A stretch of 64,000 bases of DNA from Phycisphaerae bacterium (lineage in GTDB: Bacteria; Planctomycetota; Phycisphaerae; UBA1845; PWPN01): NCBI GenBank assembly GCA_018003015.1, contig JAGNEZ010000008.1, positions 21,285 to 85,284 on the forward strand, given 5' to 3'. The translations under genes and the position numbers were made by a program. Under the pieces are notes generated by a model. That model saw only the letters and a list, made by a program, of their open reading frames with translations, did no database searches and was not told where the DNA came from. This document shows, one piece after another, positions 1-9,810 of this stretch; position 1 is the first letter of the stretch; every line of letters begins with the position of its first letter.

Positions 1-99
1 GAGCACTGCGATCAACAGGGCAATGATCGCGACGACGACAAGCACTTCGATGAGTGTGAAACCCCGCCCGATGCTGTTCCCGCGATTCCGTCCCAACAT
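1..99 (-). CDS. Pseudopilin-type N-terminal fragment (runs off the left edge)
   Basis: Only the first 33 codons are in the window. The minus strand from an ATG at 99 reads MLGRNRGNSIGRG followed by FTLIEVLVVVAIIALL, the class III signal of type IV pilins and type II secretion pseudopilins: G before the cleavage site, F at +1, E at +5, then a hydrophobic helix. A Shine-Dalgarno (GGGAGG, plus positions 111-116) lies about 11 bases upstream of the start. Planctomycetes carry many such proteins (for example the DUF1559 family), and the missing C-terminal part would decide which family this is. It is divergent from the GH62-like gene, leaving about 250 bases between the two starts for promoters. 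Prepilin identity is clear; function is not. Confidence 0.85.
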   Translation of the reverse strand, partial: MLGRNRGNSIGRGFTLIEVLVVVAIIALLIAVL

Positions 100-349
100 G
101 ACTCTGCAAACCTCCCTGCCCCGTCAAACCGGCCACTCCGACGGGTCGACAGCGCCCCGCCGCAGTACAATCGCCGTGGCGTCAGCCCGGGTGTCGCAGG
201 ACATCGCACGGCATGAGGCCATTATAGCATACTGCCGTCTTCAGGGAATACACCTGCTGAACCGACCGGGATGGGTTCTCTTGCCACCCGCCATTCAGTC
301 ACTACACTCATTCCGCGGCGAGGCAAGGAGGCAGAAACATGGAGGTCTC

Positions 350-1399
350 ATGTCGACCACACCCCCTTCCCTTTTGATGGGTCTGCTCCTGGCCACTTCT
401 GCGGCGGCTTGGGCGGCGTCTCCCGAATCCGGTCCCGCGGCCAGCGTGGCGGGTGCCGACCTGCTCGCAGGCGAGTTCCGATGGACCACCGGTCCGCCCT
501 TGGTGCGCCCTGCCGACCGTCCGGAAGACCCCTGCCAGGCGATCAAGGATCCCACCATTGTCCGATACCAGAACCGCTGGCACGTGTTCTGCACGATCCG
601 CAGCGAGAAGCGTACCCACCAGATCGAGTACCTGGCGTTCGCCGACTTCAAGGACGCAGACAAGGCATCACGGCATGTCCTGCAGGTCAGTGACGGGTAC
701 TTCTGTGCCCCTCAGGTATTCTACTTCACCCCGCAGCGGCGTTGGTATCTGATCTACCAGGCGGTCCTCGACGGCGAGAAGGGGATGGTGCCGGCCTGCT
801 CGACTTCCGCCAATCTCACTGATCCAGCCTCCTGGAGCCGACCGATCGCGCTCATTGATCGAAAGCCCGACCACGTGAGCGCCTGGATCGACTTCTGGGT
901 GATCTGCGACCGTCAGCGGGCCCATTTGTTCTTCACCTCACTTGACGGGCGGATGTGGCGAAGTGAGACGGGACTGGCCGACTTTCCGCGCGGATGGAGC
1001 CGTCCCGAGGTCGTTCTCCAGGATGACATCTTCGAGGCCGGCCACACCTACACCCTCAAGGGGATGGACCGCTATCTCACCGTCGTGGAAGCCCAGGCTG
1101 ACGGCCGGCGATACTACAAGGCCTACCTGGCCGACACCCTGGGCGGGAAATGGAGACCACTAGCCGCCACCCGCGAGCGCCCTTTTGCCTCCCCGGTCAA
1201 CGTGAGGGAGATCGCGGGGCACTGGACTGATTCCTTCAGCCACGGCGAGTTGATACGCACTGGCCACGATGAGCATCTCGAGGTGGACCCGGCTCGGCTC
1301 AGATTCCTGTTTCAGGGCGTTCTTGACGAGCACAAGGCGGGCAAGCCCTATGGCCGGATTCCCTGGCAGCTCGGACTGCTGGAGTGGGTCGCACGATGA
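350..1399 (+). CDS. GH62-like alpha-L-arabinofuranosidase, secreted
   Basis: The 349-residue product has a signal peptide (about residues 1-22, ending LATSAAAWAA) and then a single five-bladed propeller-type catalytic domain. Features seen are DPTIVRYQNRWHVF near residue 67, a FFTSLDGRMWRSET stretch, YLTVVEAQADGRRYYKAYLA and the C-terminal SHGELIRTGHDEHLEVD...LFQG block. These match glycoside hydrolase family 62, which removes arabinose side chains from arabinoxylan. The start at 350 was chosen because it follows purine-rich Shine-Dalgarno sequence (GGAGG at 341-345, AAGGAGG at 325-331) and opens a signal peptide. The longer reading frame upstream has no signal and overlaps the divergent pseudopilin. 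Exact substrate is inferred from the family only. Confidence 0.8.
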   Translation: MSTTPPSLLMGLLLATSAAAWAASPESGPAASVAGADLLAGEFRWTTGPPLVRPADRPEDPCQAIKDPTIVRYQNRWHVFCTIRSEKRTHQIEYLAFADFKDADKASRHVLQVSDGYFCAPQVFYFTPQRRWYLIYQAVLDGEKGMVPACSTSANLTDPASWSRPIALIDRKPDHVSAWIDFWVICDRQRAHLFFTSLDGRMWRSETGLADFPRGWSRPEVVLQDDIFEAGHTYTLKGMDRYLTVVEAQADGRRYYKAYLADTLGGKWRPLAATRERPFASPVNVREIAGHWTDSFSHGELIRTGHDEHLEVDPARLRFLFQGVLDEHKAGKPYGRIPWQLGLLEWVAR

Positions 1400-1949
1400 T
1401 CATCACCGTTCAGTCGACTCGCTTGAGGGCCGCCCGCTGACCGCTTCTGCCGCTCTTCATCCACGGGGGTCTTCGCACCCCCGCACGTCTTCGTGGCTCG
1501 TTCCCAGAGGTATTCGGGCGGCATCCGAGGTGATTCCTGACCGCATGTCGCTCAGGCGAAGCCTCTCCAACGCGGAGAATGGCGGGTGAGGGGCCGCTGT
1601 CTGGTCGGCGGCCGGCGGGAACTATTCAGCCACAGTACAAGTCTTGGACTGGGCGCAGATTCTGAACAACGCCTCCTTGCCCATTCAGCCAAGCCGTATG
1701 GCCTCCAAGCCGATGCCATCCACGAGACGACCAGGCACCGGCATCCTGTTGACTGATAACTGTGATGATCGCGCGCAGGCTGCCTGCTTTCGCCGATTCA
1801 TCGTCCCCAGTGATGGCTCTCGACTTGCGCTTCTCGAGACCTTTATTCTTGCCGCAAATGCGGATGCCAGGTATGATGAGATCACACGAATCGTCGCGGT
1901 TTCACCTACAGACTATCGTGGATGATGGCACATTCACGGGAGATACAAA
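1400..1949. other. Intergenic region, no convincing gene
   Basis: About 550 bases without a gene I can support. Open frames here lack family motifs and Shine-Dalgarno sequences. A short hairpin (CGGGGGT at 1464-1470 with ACCCCCG at 1477-1483) follows the GH62-like gene but has no T-run, so it is a doubtful terminator. The 3' end should hold the promoter and leader of the giant secreted protein; GGGAGA at 1938-1943 serves as its ribosome binding site. Confidence 0.5.
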
Positions 1950-4900
1950 ATGTACGTTTCATGGCCGCGGGCGTTTTCATGCGGAGAGTCTTCGCGCCTC
2001 CTACTGACGCTCGTCATCATCGGCAGTCTGCCGGCGGCATGGATCGGTGATCCGGCTTTTGTCCGCGCTCAGAGTGTCATCTGCCAAGCCTGCGATCTGG
2101 ATGGGGACGACGACATTGACCAATCGGACTTCGCGAAGTTCCAGCTCTGCTATAGTGGATCCGGTATTCCCCAGGCAGACCCGAGCTGCGCTTTCGCCCG
2201 GTTCGACTCCGACTCGGACGTAGACCAGGACGACCTGACCCTGCTTGCCGCCTGTGTTTCTGGCCCGATGGTTCCGATCCCGCCCGGACGGCTGTACATC
2301 ACCGAATTCATGGCCTCGAACTCCGCCACGATCGTGGATCCCGATGAGCCAACCGAGTATCCGGACTGGATCGAGCTGTACAACGACACTCCGGCGCTCC
2401 TCGAGCTGGGCGGAATGTACCTCACCAACGACCTCGATCAGAAGACCCTGTGGCGCATCCCTGACGGCGTGCGGATCGAGGGCGGCAGCTACCTGCTGTT
2501 CTGGGCGGACAACGAAGCAGAGCAAGGACCGCGTCACACCAGCTTCAAGCTGCCGAAAGAGGGTGGTGACGTCGGCCTGATCGCGCCCGACGGTACGGCG
2601 GTCATCGACAGCCTGAGCTACGGCACCCAGAGTACCGACATCTCGCTGGGTCGCGTGCCTGATATCAGCAGCATCTGGGAGTCCGTGCAACAACCCACGC
2701 CTGGCCAGCCGAACATCCACAAGCTCGATGAAGCCAAGGTTCTGATCACCGAGATCATGTACCGCCCCTACGCCGCCGAGTTCGCCCCTGAGCCGACCGG
2801 TGAGGAGTTCATTGAGTTGTACAACGCGGGTGATGCTCCGGTGGACATCAGCAGCTGGAGGTTGTCGGAAGGTGTCAGCTTCAAGTTCCCGGCCGGCACA
2901 GTGCTCGGGAGGCACGAGTACCTGACCGTGGCGGCCGATCTCGCGGCGTTTCAAGCCAAGTACCCGACCGTGACCCACGTTGTGGGAGGATGGACCAAGC
3001 GGCTGAGCAACGACTCCGAGACCGTGTCCCTCGTAGATGGAGGCGGCCGCGGCATCGATCAGGTCCAGTATGCCGACGAGGGCGACTGGGCGGTCCGCCA
3101 GCGCGGCCCGCTGGACCATGGGCATTATGGCTGGGAGTGGTACACGGCGTCGGACGGGCTGGGCTCCTCGATGGAACTGACCAACGCGGCCCTGCCCAGC
3201 AAGTACGGCCACAATTGGGCGGCCAGCACGGTTGCAGGGGGTACGCCCGGGGCGCCTAACTCCACGGCGTCCATCGACATCGCCCCGATCATCGGCGACG
3301 TCAAGCAGACGCCGATCATCCCCCACTCGGACGAAACCGTACTCGTGACCGCCCAGATCATCGACGAGTCCACGACGGGCCTGAGCGTGAAGGTCCGCTA
3401 TCGGCGCGACGGCACAGACACGTTCACCGCTCTGGACTTGCTCGACGACGGAAACCACGGCGACGGCACCGCGGGCGACGGCGTGTACGGCGGGACGTTG
3501 CCCGCCCAGCCCAACGGCACGATCGTCGAGTACTACTTCGAGGCCACGGACGCCGCCGGCCACGTGCGGCATCAGCCGGCGTTCGCCCTGCCCACGAACA
3601 CACCGCTGGCCAACCGACTCTATCTGGTGGACGACGCGTTTGACCCGACGTGGCAGGTCGGCAGACAGCCCACCTACTACATCATCATGACCGCCGCCGA
3701 GAGAGCCGAGCTGGCCGACATCGGCGACTCGAGCACCGACGGCATCAGCGAGCAAGAAAGCAACGCCCAGATGAACGGCACGTTCGTCAGTGTCGACGAG
3801 GAAGGCGTGAAATCGCGCTTCAACGTCGGCATCCGCAACCGCGGCAAGGGCACGCGCACCGGTCCCCCCAACAACTACCGCATCAACTTCGTCACCGAGC
3901 ATCTCTGGAACGACATGGCTCAGCTGGTTCTCAACTGCCGGTACCCGTGGCTGCAATTGATGGGCAACCAGGTCTTCCAGGCCGCCGATTTGCCCAACGC
4001 CGACACCAAGTTGGTCCAGGTGCGCGTGAACGGCCAGAACCTGGCCCAATCCGGACGCCTCATGTACGGCTCCTACATGTTCCTTGAACCCTATTCGGGC
4101 GAATGGGCGGAGAATCACTTCCCCGACGACGACAACGGCAACGTCTACCGCTGCATCGGTTTCGTCGGCTCGCCCCAGCGGTTCGCCACGCTCACTTACC
4201 TTGGACCGGACCCGGCGTCCTACCGGCTCAACTACAACAAGGACAGCCATAGCTCGCTCGAGGATTGGGCGGACCTGATCAATCTGGCCAACGTGCTGAC
4301 CTATGCCCCGGACGCCACCTACGAGCAGGACGTCGCCGGCGTCATCAACGTCGATCAGTGGTTGCGGTGGTTTGCAGTTCAAAGCCTCCTCGGCAACGCG
4401 GAAACGAACCTGGGCAACGGCGTGGGTGACGACTACTCGATGTACAGTGGCGTCACGGACCCCCGATTTGTTGTCCTGTCTCACGATCTCGACACCGTGC
4501 TCGGGACCGGCAACGGCACTCCCGCGACGGTGGCCGATTCCATCTGGCTGGCCGCAAAGGTGCCCAACATGAAGAGGTTCCTGCAACACCCGGCGTTTTG
4601 CCATCGATACTATCGCCAGCTGCGCGAGCTGATGCAGACGGTCTTCGCTCCCACCCAGTTCAATGCCATGGTAGACAACCTGCTGGCCGGTACGCCCGCC
4701 ACGGCCGAGGCGGCGGCCATGAAGCAGTTCGTCGCCAACCGGAACGTATACGTCATCTCGCAAATCCCTTCCGCGCTGACCATCCAGAGCGATCTGCCGA
4801 CCCTGGCCGGCCACAGGTACAGTACCCAGGCGATCGCCGCGCTGTACGGGCAGGGCAATGCGTATGACACCCGCTCGGTGGTCGCCAACGGGCAGATCGC

Positions 4901-7583
4901 CCAATGGGATTGCGTCGCTGGAACCTGGAAGATCGGGACCAGCGGCAATGTGGACACGATCACCCTGGTCAGCAAGGGTTCCACATGGCGGTATCTGGAC
5001 AACGGCTCGAACCAGGGAACGGTCTGGAAGGAGACCGGTTTCAACGACAGCTCATGGAAGGGACCGCAGGCCGCCCGTCTGGGCTACGGTAATGACGGGG
5101 AGACCTTACCGGCGCTTTCATACGGATCGGATTCGAGCAACAAGTACGTCACCTATTACTTCCGGCGGGCTTTTTCTGTGGGCGATTCGACCAAGTACAC
5201 CGGCCTCAAGCTGCGACTGCTTCGCGATGACGGGGCGGCGGTGTACCTCAACGGCACCAAGTTGACCCTCCCGCAGACGGTCGACAACATGCCCGACACC
5301 TTTGACTGGACAACCCTGGCCAGCAGCAATGTCGGAGATGAGGAAGAAGACACCTACTACGAGGCCAGCATCAGTCCGAGCCTGCTCACGCCGAACACCA
5401 CCAACGTGATCGCGGTCGAGGTCCATCAGTCCGTGCGGGACAGCACGGATCTCGGCTTTGACCTGGAGCTGGTGGCCGAAACGTCGGCCATGACCCTGGT
5501 CAGCAAGGGTTCCACATGGCGGTACCTGGACAACGGCTCGAACCAGGGAACGGCCTGGAAGGAGACCGGTTTCAACGACAGCTCATGGAAGGGACCGCAG
5601 GCCGCCCGTCTGGGCTACGGTAATGACGGGGAGACCTCGCCGGCGCTTTCATACGGATCGGACTCGAGCAACAAGTACGTCACCTATTACTTCCGGCGGG
5701 CTTTTTCTGTGGGCGATTCGACCAAGTACACCGGCCTCAAGCTGCGACTGCTTCGCGATGACGGGGCGGCGGTGTACCTCAACGGCACCAAGTTGACCCT
5801 CCCGCAGACGGTCGACAACATGCCCGACACCTTTGACTGGACAACCCTGGCCAGCAGCACGGTCGGAGACGAGGAAGAAGACACCTACTACGAGGCCAGC
5901 ATCAGTCCGAGCCTGCTCACGCCGAACACCACCAACGTGATCGCGGTCGAGGTCCATCAGTCTGTGCGGGACAGCACGGATCTCGGCTTTGACCTGGAAC
6001 TGGTGGCGGAAACCGTGGCCTTGACGACCGGCGTACCTCTGACACCAGGGCTTAACACCTTACTGATCCAGGCCTTCGACGGTCCCGACGGCGCAGGCCA
6101 GGAGATCGAGCGGGGCACAATCGATATCCTCTACGACGACACGACCCAGAACGTCCTGTCGGGAACCCTGTCAAGTGACAAGACCCTGAGCGCCGCTGTC
6201 GGCCCGTGGCACGTCGCGGGCGACGTCACCGTCCCCGCCGGGGTCACCCTGACCATCGAACCGGGCGCGAGCCTGTTCTTCCAGCCGAGCACGGGCTTGA
6301 CCGTGAACGGCAGACTGGTCGCTCAGGGGACCGAGGCCGCCCACATCATCCTGACCCGGGCGCCGGGTACCACCGGAACCTGGGACGGTCTGGCTTTCAA
6401 CAGCACACAGCAGGCCAACGTCGTGAGTTATGTTGACCAGAGCTACGGGGATGCCCAAGGCCATTCGATCGGCGTCACCTCTTCGCGGTTGCTGCTGGAC
6501 AACGTGACCTGGAGCAACGTGACCACCACCATGCTGGAGGTCGATCACCCCTCGATCGTGGTCCAGAACTGCGTCGTTCCGGGAGCCGGCTCAAAGGAGC
6601 TGTTCCACGGACTGTATCTCAGCGGCTCCGAGTACTTCATCATTCAGAACACCACCTTCGGCGTGCCCACCGGTTACAACGACGTGATCGACTTTTCGGG
6701 CTGCAAGCGACCGGGGCCGATCCTCCAGATCTACAACTGCACATTCCTGGGCGGACGCGACGACGGCCCGGACCTGGACGGCACGGACGCCCACATCGAG
6801 GGCAATGTCTTCACCGACTTCTACTGGGGCACCGGCAACCCCGGTACCAGCAGCGCGATTTCCACCGGCATACGGCTCGACTTGAATTCGGAGGTCACCG
6901 TGGTGCGCAACGTGTTCATCAACTGCGATCACGCGCTCCTGCTCAAGGAGGATTGTTTCGCCTGGTTCGAGAACAACACCGTCTACGATAGCAACATCGC
7001 GGTGATCAACTTCGGCGAGCCGGAGCGGGGCTACACGCCGGGCCGGGGTGCCGCCCTCGACGGCAACATCCTCTACGGCTATCCGCTGGTCTTCCAGAAC
7101 CTAGACCTCAACCCCAACCTGCAGCTGACGATGAACCGTACGGTGGTCGCCGCCAGCGAACATGGCTACGGAGTGGGCAACATCGACGCCGATCCGCTGT
7201 TCGTCAATCCCCCGGCTGATCTGCACCTGCAGCCGGACTCCCCGGCCATCGGTGCCGGTCCCAACGGATTGGATATGGGTGCGTACGTGCCCGGAGGAGC
7301 TTCGGTCTCAGGCGAGCCAAACGGGATCACCGATCACACCACCGCGACCCTGACCGTGGCCGGCCCCGGCGTCACCCACTACCGCTACCGGATCCGCGAT
7401 GACGGAACATGGGGCCCTTGGACCACGGTCGATCGACCTGTCAATGAAGCCCTGACGCTGACCGGCTTGCAGGACGGCCACTCCTACGCTGTTCAGGTCA
7501 TGGGTCGGAACTCGGCGGGAATCCTCGAATCCGAAGTTGACGCCGTCACCTCCAGGACCTGGGTCGTGGACACCAGTCCCTGA
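1950..7583 (+). CDS. Giant secreted multidomain surface protein: dockerin-like, lamin-tail x2, CotH-like, beta-helix
   Basis: 1,877 residues. An N-terminal signal (to about residue 41) is followed by paired EF-hand-like loops, DLDGDDDID (about 49-57) and DSDSDVD (about 86-92), with the planctomycete FQLCYSG signature between them. Two lamin-tail domains start near residues 115 (LYITEFMASNS) and 262 (VLITEIMYRP). A CotH-kinase-like region spans roughly 555-980. Two nearly identical 177-residue beta modules follow (about 1005-1355), then a right-handed beta-helix (about 1417-1770) and a fibronectin-III-like end. This architecture is typical of planctomycete extracellular proteins of unknown function; whether the CotH part is catalytic cannot be told. 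The start has GGGAGA six bases upstream. The gene ends 10 bases from recO, which converges on it. Confidence 0.85.
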   Translation: MYVSWPRAFSCGESSRLLLTLVIIGSLPAAWIGDPAFVRAQSVICQACDLDGDDDIDQSDFAKFQLCYSGSGIPQADPSCAFARFDSDSDVDQDDLTLLAACVSGPMVPIPPGRLYITEFMASNSATIVDPDEPTEYPDWIELYNDTPALLELGGMYLTNDLDQKTLWRIPDGVRIEGGSYLLFWADNEAEQGPRHTSFKLPKEGGDVGLIAPDGTAVIDSLSYGTQSTDISLGRVPDISSIWESVQQPTPGQPNIHKLDEAKVLITEIMYRPYAAEFAPEPTGEEFIELYNAGDAPVDISSWRLSEGVSFKFPAGTVLGRHEYLTVAADLAAFQAKYPTVTHVVGGWTKRLSNDSETVSLVDGGGRGIDQVQYADEGDWAVRQRGPLDHGHYGWEWYTASDGLGSSMELTNAALPSKYGHNWAASTVAGGTPGAPNSTASIDIAPIIGDVKQTPIIPHSDETVLVTAQIIDESTTGLSVKVRYRRDGTDTFTALDLLDDGNHGDGTAGDGVYGGTLPAQPNGTIVEYYFEATDAAGHVRHQPAFALPTNTPLANRLYLVDDAFDPTWQVGRQPTYYIIMTAAERAELADIGDSSTDGISEQESNAQMNGTFVSVDEEGVKSRFNVGIRNRGKGTRTGPPNNYRINFVTEHLWNDMAQLVLNCRYPWLQLMGNQVFQAADLPNADTKLVQVRVNGQNLAQSGRLMYGSYMFLEPYSGEWAENHFPDDDNGNVYRCIGFVGSPQRFATLTYLGPDPASYRLNYNKDSHSSLEDWADLINLANVLTYAPDATYEQDVAGVINVDQWLRWFAVQSLLGNAETNLGNGVGDDYSMYSGVTDPRFVVLSHDLDTVLGTGNGTPATVADSIWLAAKVPNMKRFLQHPAFCHRYYRQLRELMQTVFAPTQFNAMVDNLLAGTPATAEAAAMKQFVANRNVYVISQIPSALTIQSDLPTLAGHRYSTQAIAALYGQGNAYDTRSVVANGQIAQWDCVAGTWKIGTSGNVDTITLVSKGSTWRYLDNGSNQGTVWKETGFNDSSWKGPQAARLGYGNDGETLPALSYGSDSSNKYVTYYFRRAFSVGDSTKYTGLKLRLLRDDGAAVYLNGTKLTLPQTVDNMPDTFDWTTLASSNVGDEEEDTYYEASISPSLLTPNTTNVIAVEVHQSVRDSTDLGFDLELVAETSAMTLVSKGSTWRYLDNGSNQGTAWKETGFNDSSWKGPQAARLGYGNDGETSPALSYGSDSSNKYVTYYFRRAFSVGDSTKYTGLKLRLLRDDGAAVYLNGTKLTLPQTVDNMPDTFDWTTLASSTVGDEEEDTYYEASISPSLLTPNTTNVIAVEVHQSVRDSTDLGFDLELVAETVALTTGVPLTPGLNTLLIQAFDGPDGAGQEIERGTIDILYDDTTQNVLSGTLSSDKTLSAAVGPWHVAGDVTVPAGVTLTIEPGASLFFQPSTGLTVNGRLVAQGTEAAHIILTRAPGTTGTWDGLAFNSTQQANVVSYVDQSYGDAQGHSIGVTSSRLLLDNVTWSNVTTTMLEVDHPSIVVQNCVVPGAGSKELFHGLYLSGSEYFIIQNTTFGVPTGYNDVIDFSGCKRPGPILQIYNCTFLGGRDDGPDLDGTDAHIEGNVFTDFYWGTGNPGTSSAISTGIRLDLNSEVTVVRNVFINCDHALLLKEDCFAWFENNTVYDSNIAVINFGEPERGYTPGRGAALDGNILYGYPLVFQNLDLNPNLQLTMNRTVVAASEHGYGVGNIDADPLFVNPPADLHLQPDSPAIGAGPNGLDMGAYVPGGASVSGEPNGITDHTTATLTVAGPGVTHYRYRIRDDGTWGPWTTVDRPVNEALTLTGLQDGHSYAVQVMGRNSAGILESEVDAVTSRTWVVDTSP
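4962..6014 (+). repeat. Two tandem, nearly identical 531-bp in-frame repeats
   Basis: Unit 1 (4962-5492) and unit 2 (5493-about 6014) both begin ACCCTGGTCAGCAAGGG and are offset by exactly 531 bases (177 codons). They differ at only a handful of positions, for example the GTC/GCC change in the QGTV/QGTA segment, TTA/TCG in GETLPA/GETSPA, and AAT/ACG in SSNV/SSTV. Each encodes one beta-sandwich module. The identity between copies is far higher than protein constraint alone would keep, so the duplication is recent or homogenised. Confidence 0.95.
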
Positions 7584-7593
7584 CCGCCGGGTG

Positions 7594-8313
7594 CTACCCG
7601 GTGACATGCCGCACCGAAGTCGTCCGCCCCATGGCCTGGACAAAGGCGTGATCGAGGAGTTCGACGACGCCGCGTGCCTCGGGCCCGTCGAATCGTTGTT
7701 CCCGGAGAGCGGTAAGGACGGACGCCGCGACCAGCCGCGTGCCCGCCTGGGTCGGCAGGCACCGCCGACAGACCAGCCCTCCCTGATGGGCGGCGTAGTA
7801 GGCGCCTCGACCGGCAGGGGCCGGCCGGTCACAGATCACGCAGCGACCGAGGTCCGGCCATAGTCCGACGGACTGGAGCAGCCCACACTGGAAAGCAGCC
7901 GTCAGCGGCAGAGCCTCGTTGCCTCCGGCCAGGCCGGCGAGCAGGGCGTCCAGGCCGTCGAAGACGTCCGGGTGGGGATCCGCTTCCTCGCACATGGCGG
8001 CCGTGATGTCGGCCGCATACTGGGCCGCGTACCATCGCCTGATTTCGCCCCGAAGTGCCAGGTAGGGCTCGGTCTGCCGCCACTCGCTGACCGTACCCAG
8101 ACCGCCTTCCGTCCGCAGGCAAGGTCGATAGGACAGGTCGCCGCGCTCGAGGAGGTCGATACCGGGGGTGAACTTGGTTTTGGTGCTTCGCTTGACGCCC
8201 TTGGCCAGCAGACGATGCAGCCCGTGACGGCGGGTCAGGAACACGAGAACCTGGCTGGTCTCGGAGTAGTCGAGCCGACGGATGACGATGGCCTGGTCAT
8301 TGACGACGTGCAT
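7594..8313 (-). CDS. recO: DNA repair protein RecO
   Basis: The 239-residue product starts MHVVNDQAIVIRRLDYSE, the usual RecO N-terminal OB-fold with the LDYSETS signature. A helical domain follows, then a C-terminal zinc finger made of CVIC and CRRC pairs about 20 residues apart. RecO helps load RecA onto SSB-coated single strands together with RecR. The start at 8313 matches the family N-terminus; the frame remains open for 34 more codons upstream but that part looks like read-through of the uppP 3' end. The gene lies 31 bases downstream of uppP and probably shares its transcript. No strong Shine-Dalgarno precedes it. Confidence 0.93.
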   Translation of the reverse strand: MHVVNDQAIVIRRLDYSETSQVLVFLTRRHGLHRLLAKGVKRSTKTKFTPGIDLLERGDLSYRPCLRTEGGLGTVSEWRQTEPYLALRGEIRRWYAAQYAADITAAMCEEADPHPDVFDGLDALLAGLAGGNEALPLTAAFQCGLLQSVGLWPDLGRCVICDRPAPAGRGAYYAAHQGGLVCRRCLPTQAGTRLVAASVLTALREQRFDGPEARGVVELLDHAFVQAMGRTTSVRHVTG

Positions 8314-8344
8314 GAGCGGACACCGCAGCGACGGGCAGGGCCTC

Positions 8345-9238
8345 CTACCCGCGACCTCGTTCCACGAAGAAATATCCCAGCACGACGATTCCCAGGATGA
8401 TCCGGTAGATCGCAAATGAGGTAAACCGGTGCGTCTGGATGAAACGCATGAAGACCTTGACCACCAGCCAGGCGACGATGAAGGAGACCGCGAAACCGAC
8501 GGCGAGGGTCAGGAGCTGCGAGGAGTCGATCTCGTTGATGTGTTTGAGCAGTGAGTAGCCGCCGGCCGCGAACATGGTGGGGATGGCCAGGAAGAACGAG
8601 AACTCCGCCGCTGCCGAGGACGACAGGCCGAGCAGCAGGGCTCCCATGATGGTGGCCGCTGACCGCGAGGTTCCCGGGAAGATCATTGCCAGACATTGGG
8701 CGACGCCGACCAGGAAGGCGGTCGTGAGCGTGACCGAGGCAGCATCCGTGATCTTCGAGTTGCGGACGAGATACTCGATGAGGAGGATGGCGACCCCGCC
8801 GACCACCAGGGCGCAAGCGACCACGAAGGTCGTCTTCATGTGAGCCTCGATGAAGTCCGCGGTGAGCATGCCGATGATCACGGCAGGGAGAAAGGCCACG
8901 AGGATCTTGCCCAGGATGTGCTCCTGAACGAACGCCTTGAGAAGTCCGAGCAACGGCCCCGGCCTGGCCAGCGAGAGGGCGACCGGGGCGTGCCTTCGAC
9001 GGACCGCGTCGGCCTGCTCGAAGGTTAGCTTCCACAGGCGGGTCCAGAACAGCGCCGCGACCGCGAGGATGGCCCCGATCTGGATGAAGACATCGAAGGT
9101 GCCGCTCCAGAAAGGGTCCTTCTCCGGAATCCCCAGGAGCGGCTCCACCAGGATCATGTGTCCGGTACTCGACACCGGCAGGAACTCGGTCAAGCCCTCC
9201 ACGACACCCAACACCACTGCTCGCAGAACATCAGTCAT
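8345..9238 (-). CDS. uppP: Undecaprenyl-diphosphatase (UppP/BacA)
   Basis: A 297-residue polytopic membrane protein that dephosphorylates undecaprenyl pyrophosphate, recycling the lipid carrier for peptidoglycan and other envelope polymers. Both family signatures are present: EGLTEFLPVSSTGH at residues 14-27 and PGTSRSA about two thirds along. Length and spacing are normal for the family. A roughly 40-residue cytoplasmic stretch rich in R and P around residues 78-95 follows the third segment. It sits between pgpA and recO in a co-directional housekeeping run. Its presence supports an undecaprenyl-based envelope synthesis route in this organism. Confidence 0.96.
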   Translation of the reverse strand: MTDVLRAVVLGVVEGLTEFLPVSSTGHMILVEPLLGIPEKDPFWSGTFDVFIQIGAILAVAALFWTRLWKLTFEQADAVRRRHAPVALSLARPGPLLGLLKAFVQEHILGKILVAFLPAVIIGMLTADFIEAHMKTTFVVACALVVGGVAILLIEYLVRNSKITDAASVTLTTAFLVGVAQCLAMIFPGTSRSAATIMGALLLGLSSSAAAEFSFFLAIPTMFAAGGYSLLKHINEIDSSQLLTLAVGFAVSFIVAWLVVKVFMRFIQTHRFTSFAIYRIILGIVVLGYFFVERGRG

Positions 9239-9294
9239 TTGGCCTCACTTCACACAACAGGGGCGGCGCCCCGCCCGGTCCAGGGGTATCGGGC

Positions 9295-9810
9295 TCAGCC
9301 GGCCACGATCAGTCGAAGGACGACCTGCCCGATGACGTTGGCGTACACCCCGGCAGCAAGATCGTCCATGAGAATGCCCCAGCCCGCCGGCAGCTTCTCC
9401 ATGCGTCGCCCGGGCGGCGGCTTGAGCACATCGAACACCCGAAACAGGAAGAACTGGAGGGTCAGGGCGATCAGCGTCCGGTTCAGCGACGCGCTCGGAA
9501 GCGGGATCAGGACCAGCGAAAGCCACTGGCCGGCGAACTCGTCGATCACGACCTGCCCCGGGTCGCCCTCCTTGGGCGAGCGTCCGGCGTAGTACTGGGC
9601 CGCCCACGAGCCATAGGCCACGCACACCCATCCCGCCCCCAACGTCAAAATGACCCAGGCCGCATTCAGAACGAACGGCGTGCTGTCCACCTGCCGCGCC
9701 ATCAGCCAGAGAACGAAAGCGATCACGACGGCCCCGGCCGAGCCGAACGTCCCGGACGCCACCGGCGCGTATCCGAGTCCAAAGCCGCTCATCAGGGCGC
9801 GACGCATCAT
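9295..9810 (-). CDS. pgpA: Phosphatidylglycerophosphatase A
   Basis: 171 residues from the ATG at 9810. PgpA removes the phosphate from phosphatidylglycerol phosphate, the step right after PgsA. The diagnostic stretches are VIDEFAGQW, FRVFDVLKPPP and GWGILMDDLAAGVYAN, with acidic residues for Mg2+ binding and several hydrophobic segments. The start codon overlaps the pgsA stop as ATGA (9807-9810), which argues for translational coupling and for this start over a longer frame beginning at 9855. The pairing of the two consecutive enzymes of phosphatidylglycerol synthesis in one overlapping unit strongly supports both names. Confidence 0.94.
   Translation of the reverse strand: MMRRALMSGFGLGYAPVASGTFGSAGAVVIAFVLWLMARQVDSTPFVLNAAWVILTLGAGWVCVAYGSWAAQYYAGRSPKEGDPGQVVIDEFAGQWLSLVLIPLPSASLNRTLIALTLQFFLFRVFDVLKPPPGRRMEKLPAGWGILMDDLAAGVYANVIGQVVLRLIVAG

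Noticed and set aside
1644..1925. A 93-codon plus-strand frame upstream of the giant protein gene
   Set aside because: No Shine-Dalgarno, no motif, and mixed composition; probably random open frame in the leader region.
2001..4904. A 967-codon open frame on the minus strand inside the giant protein gene
   Set aside because: It is antisense to a gene with a clear signal peptide and domains. Its composition (V, R, G, H, D rich) is what the reverse of GC-rich coding sequence gives, and no family motif is present.
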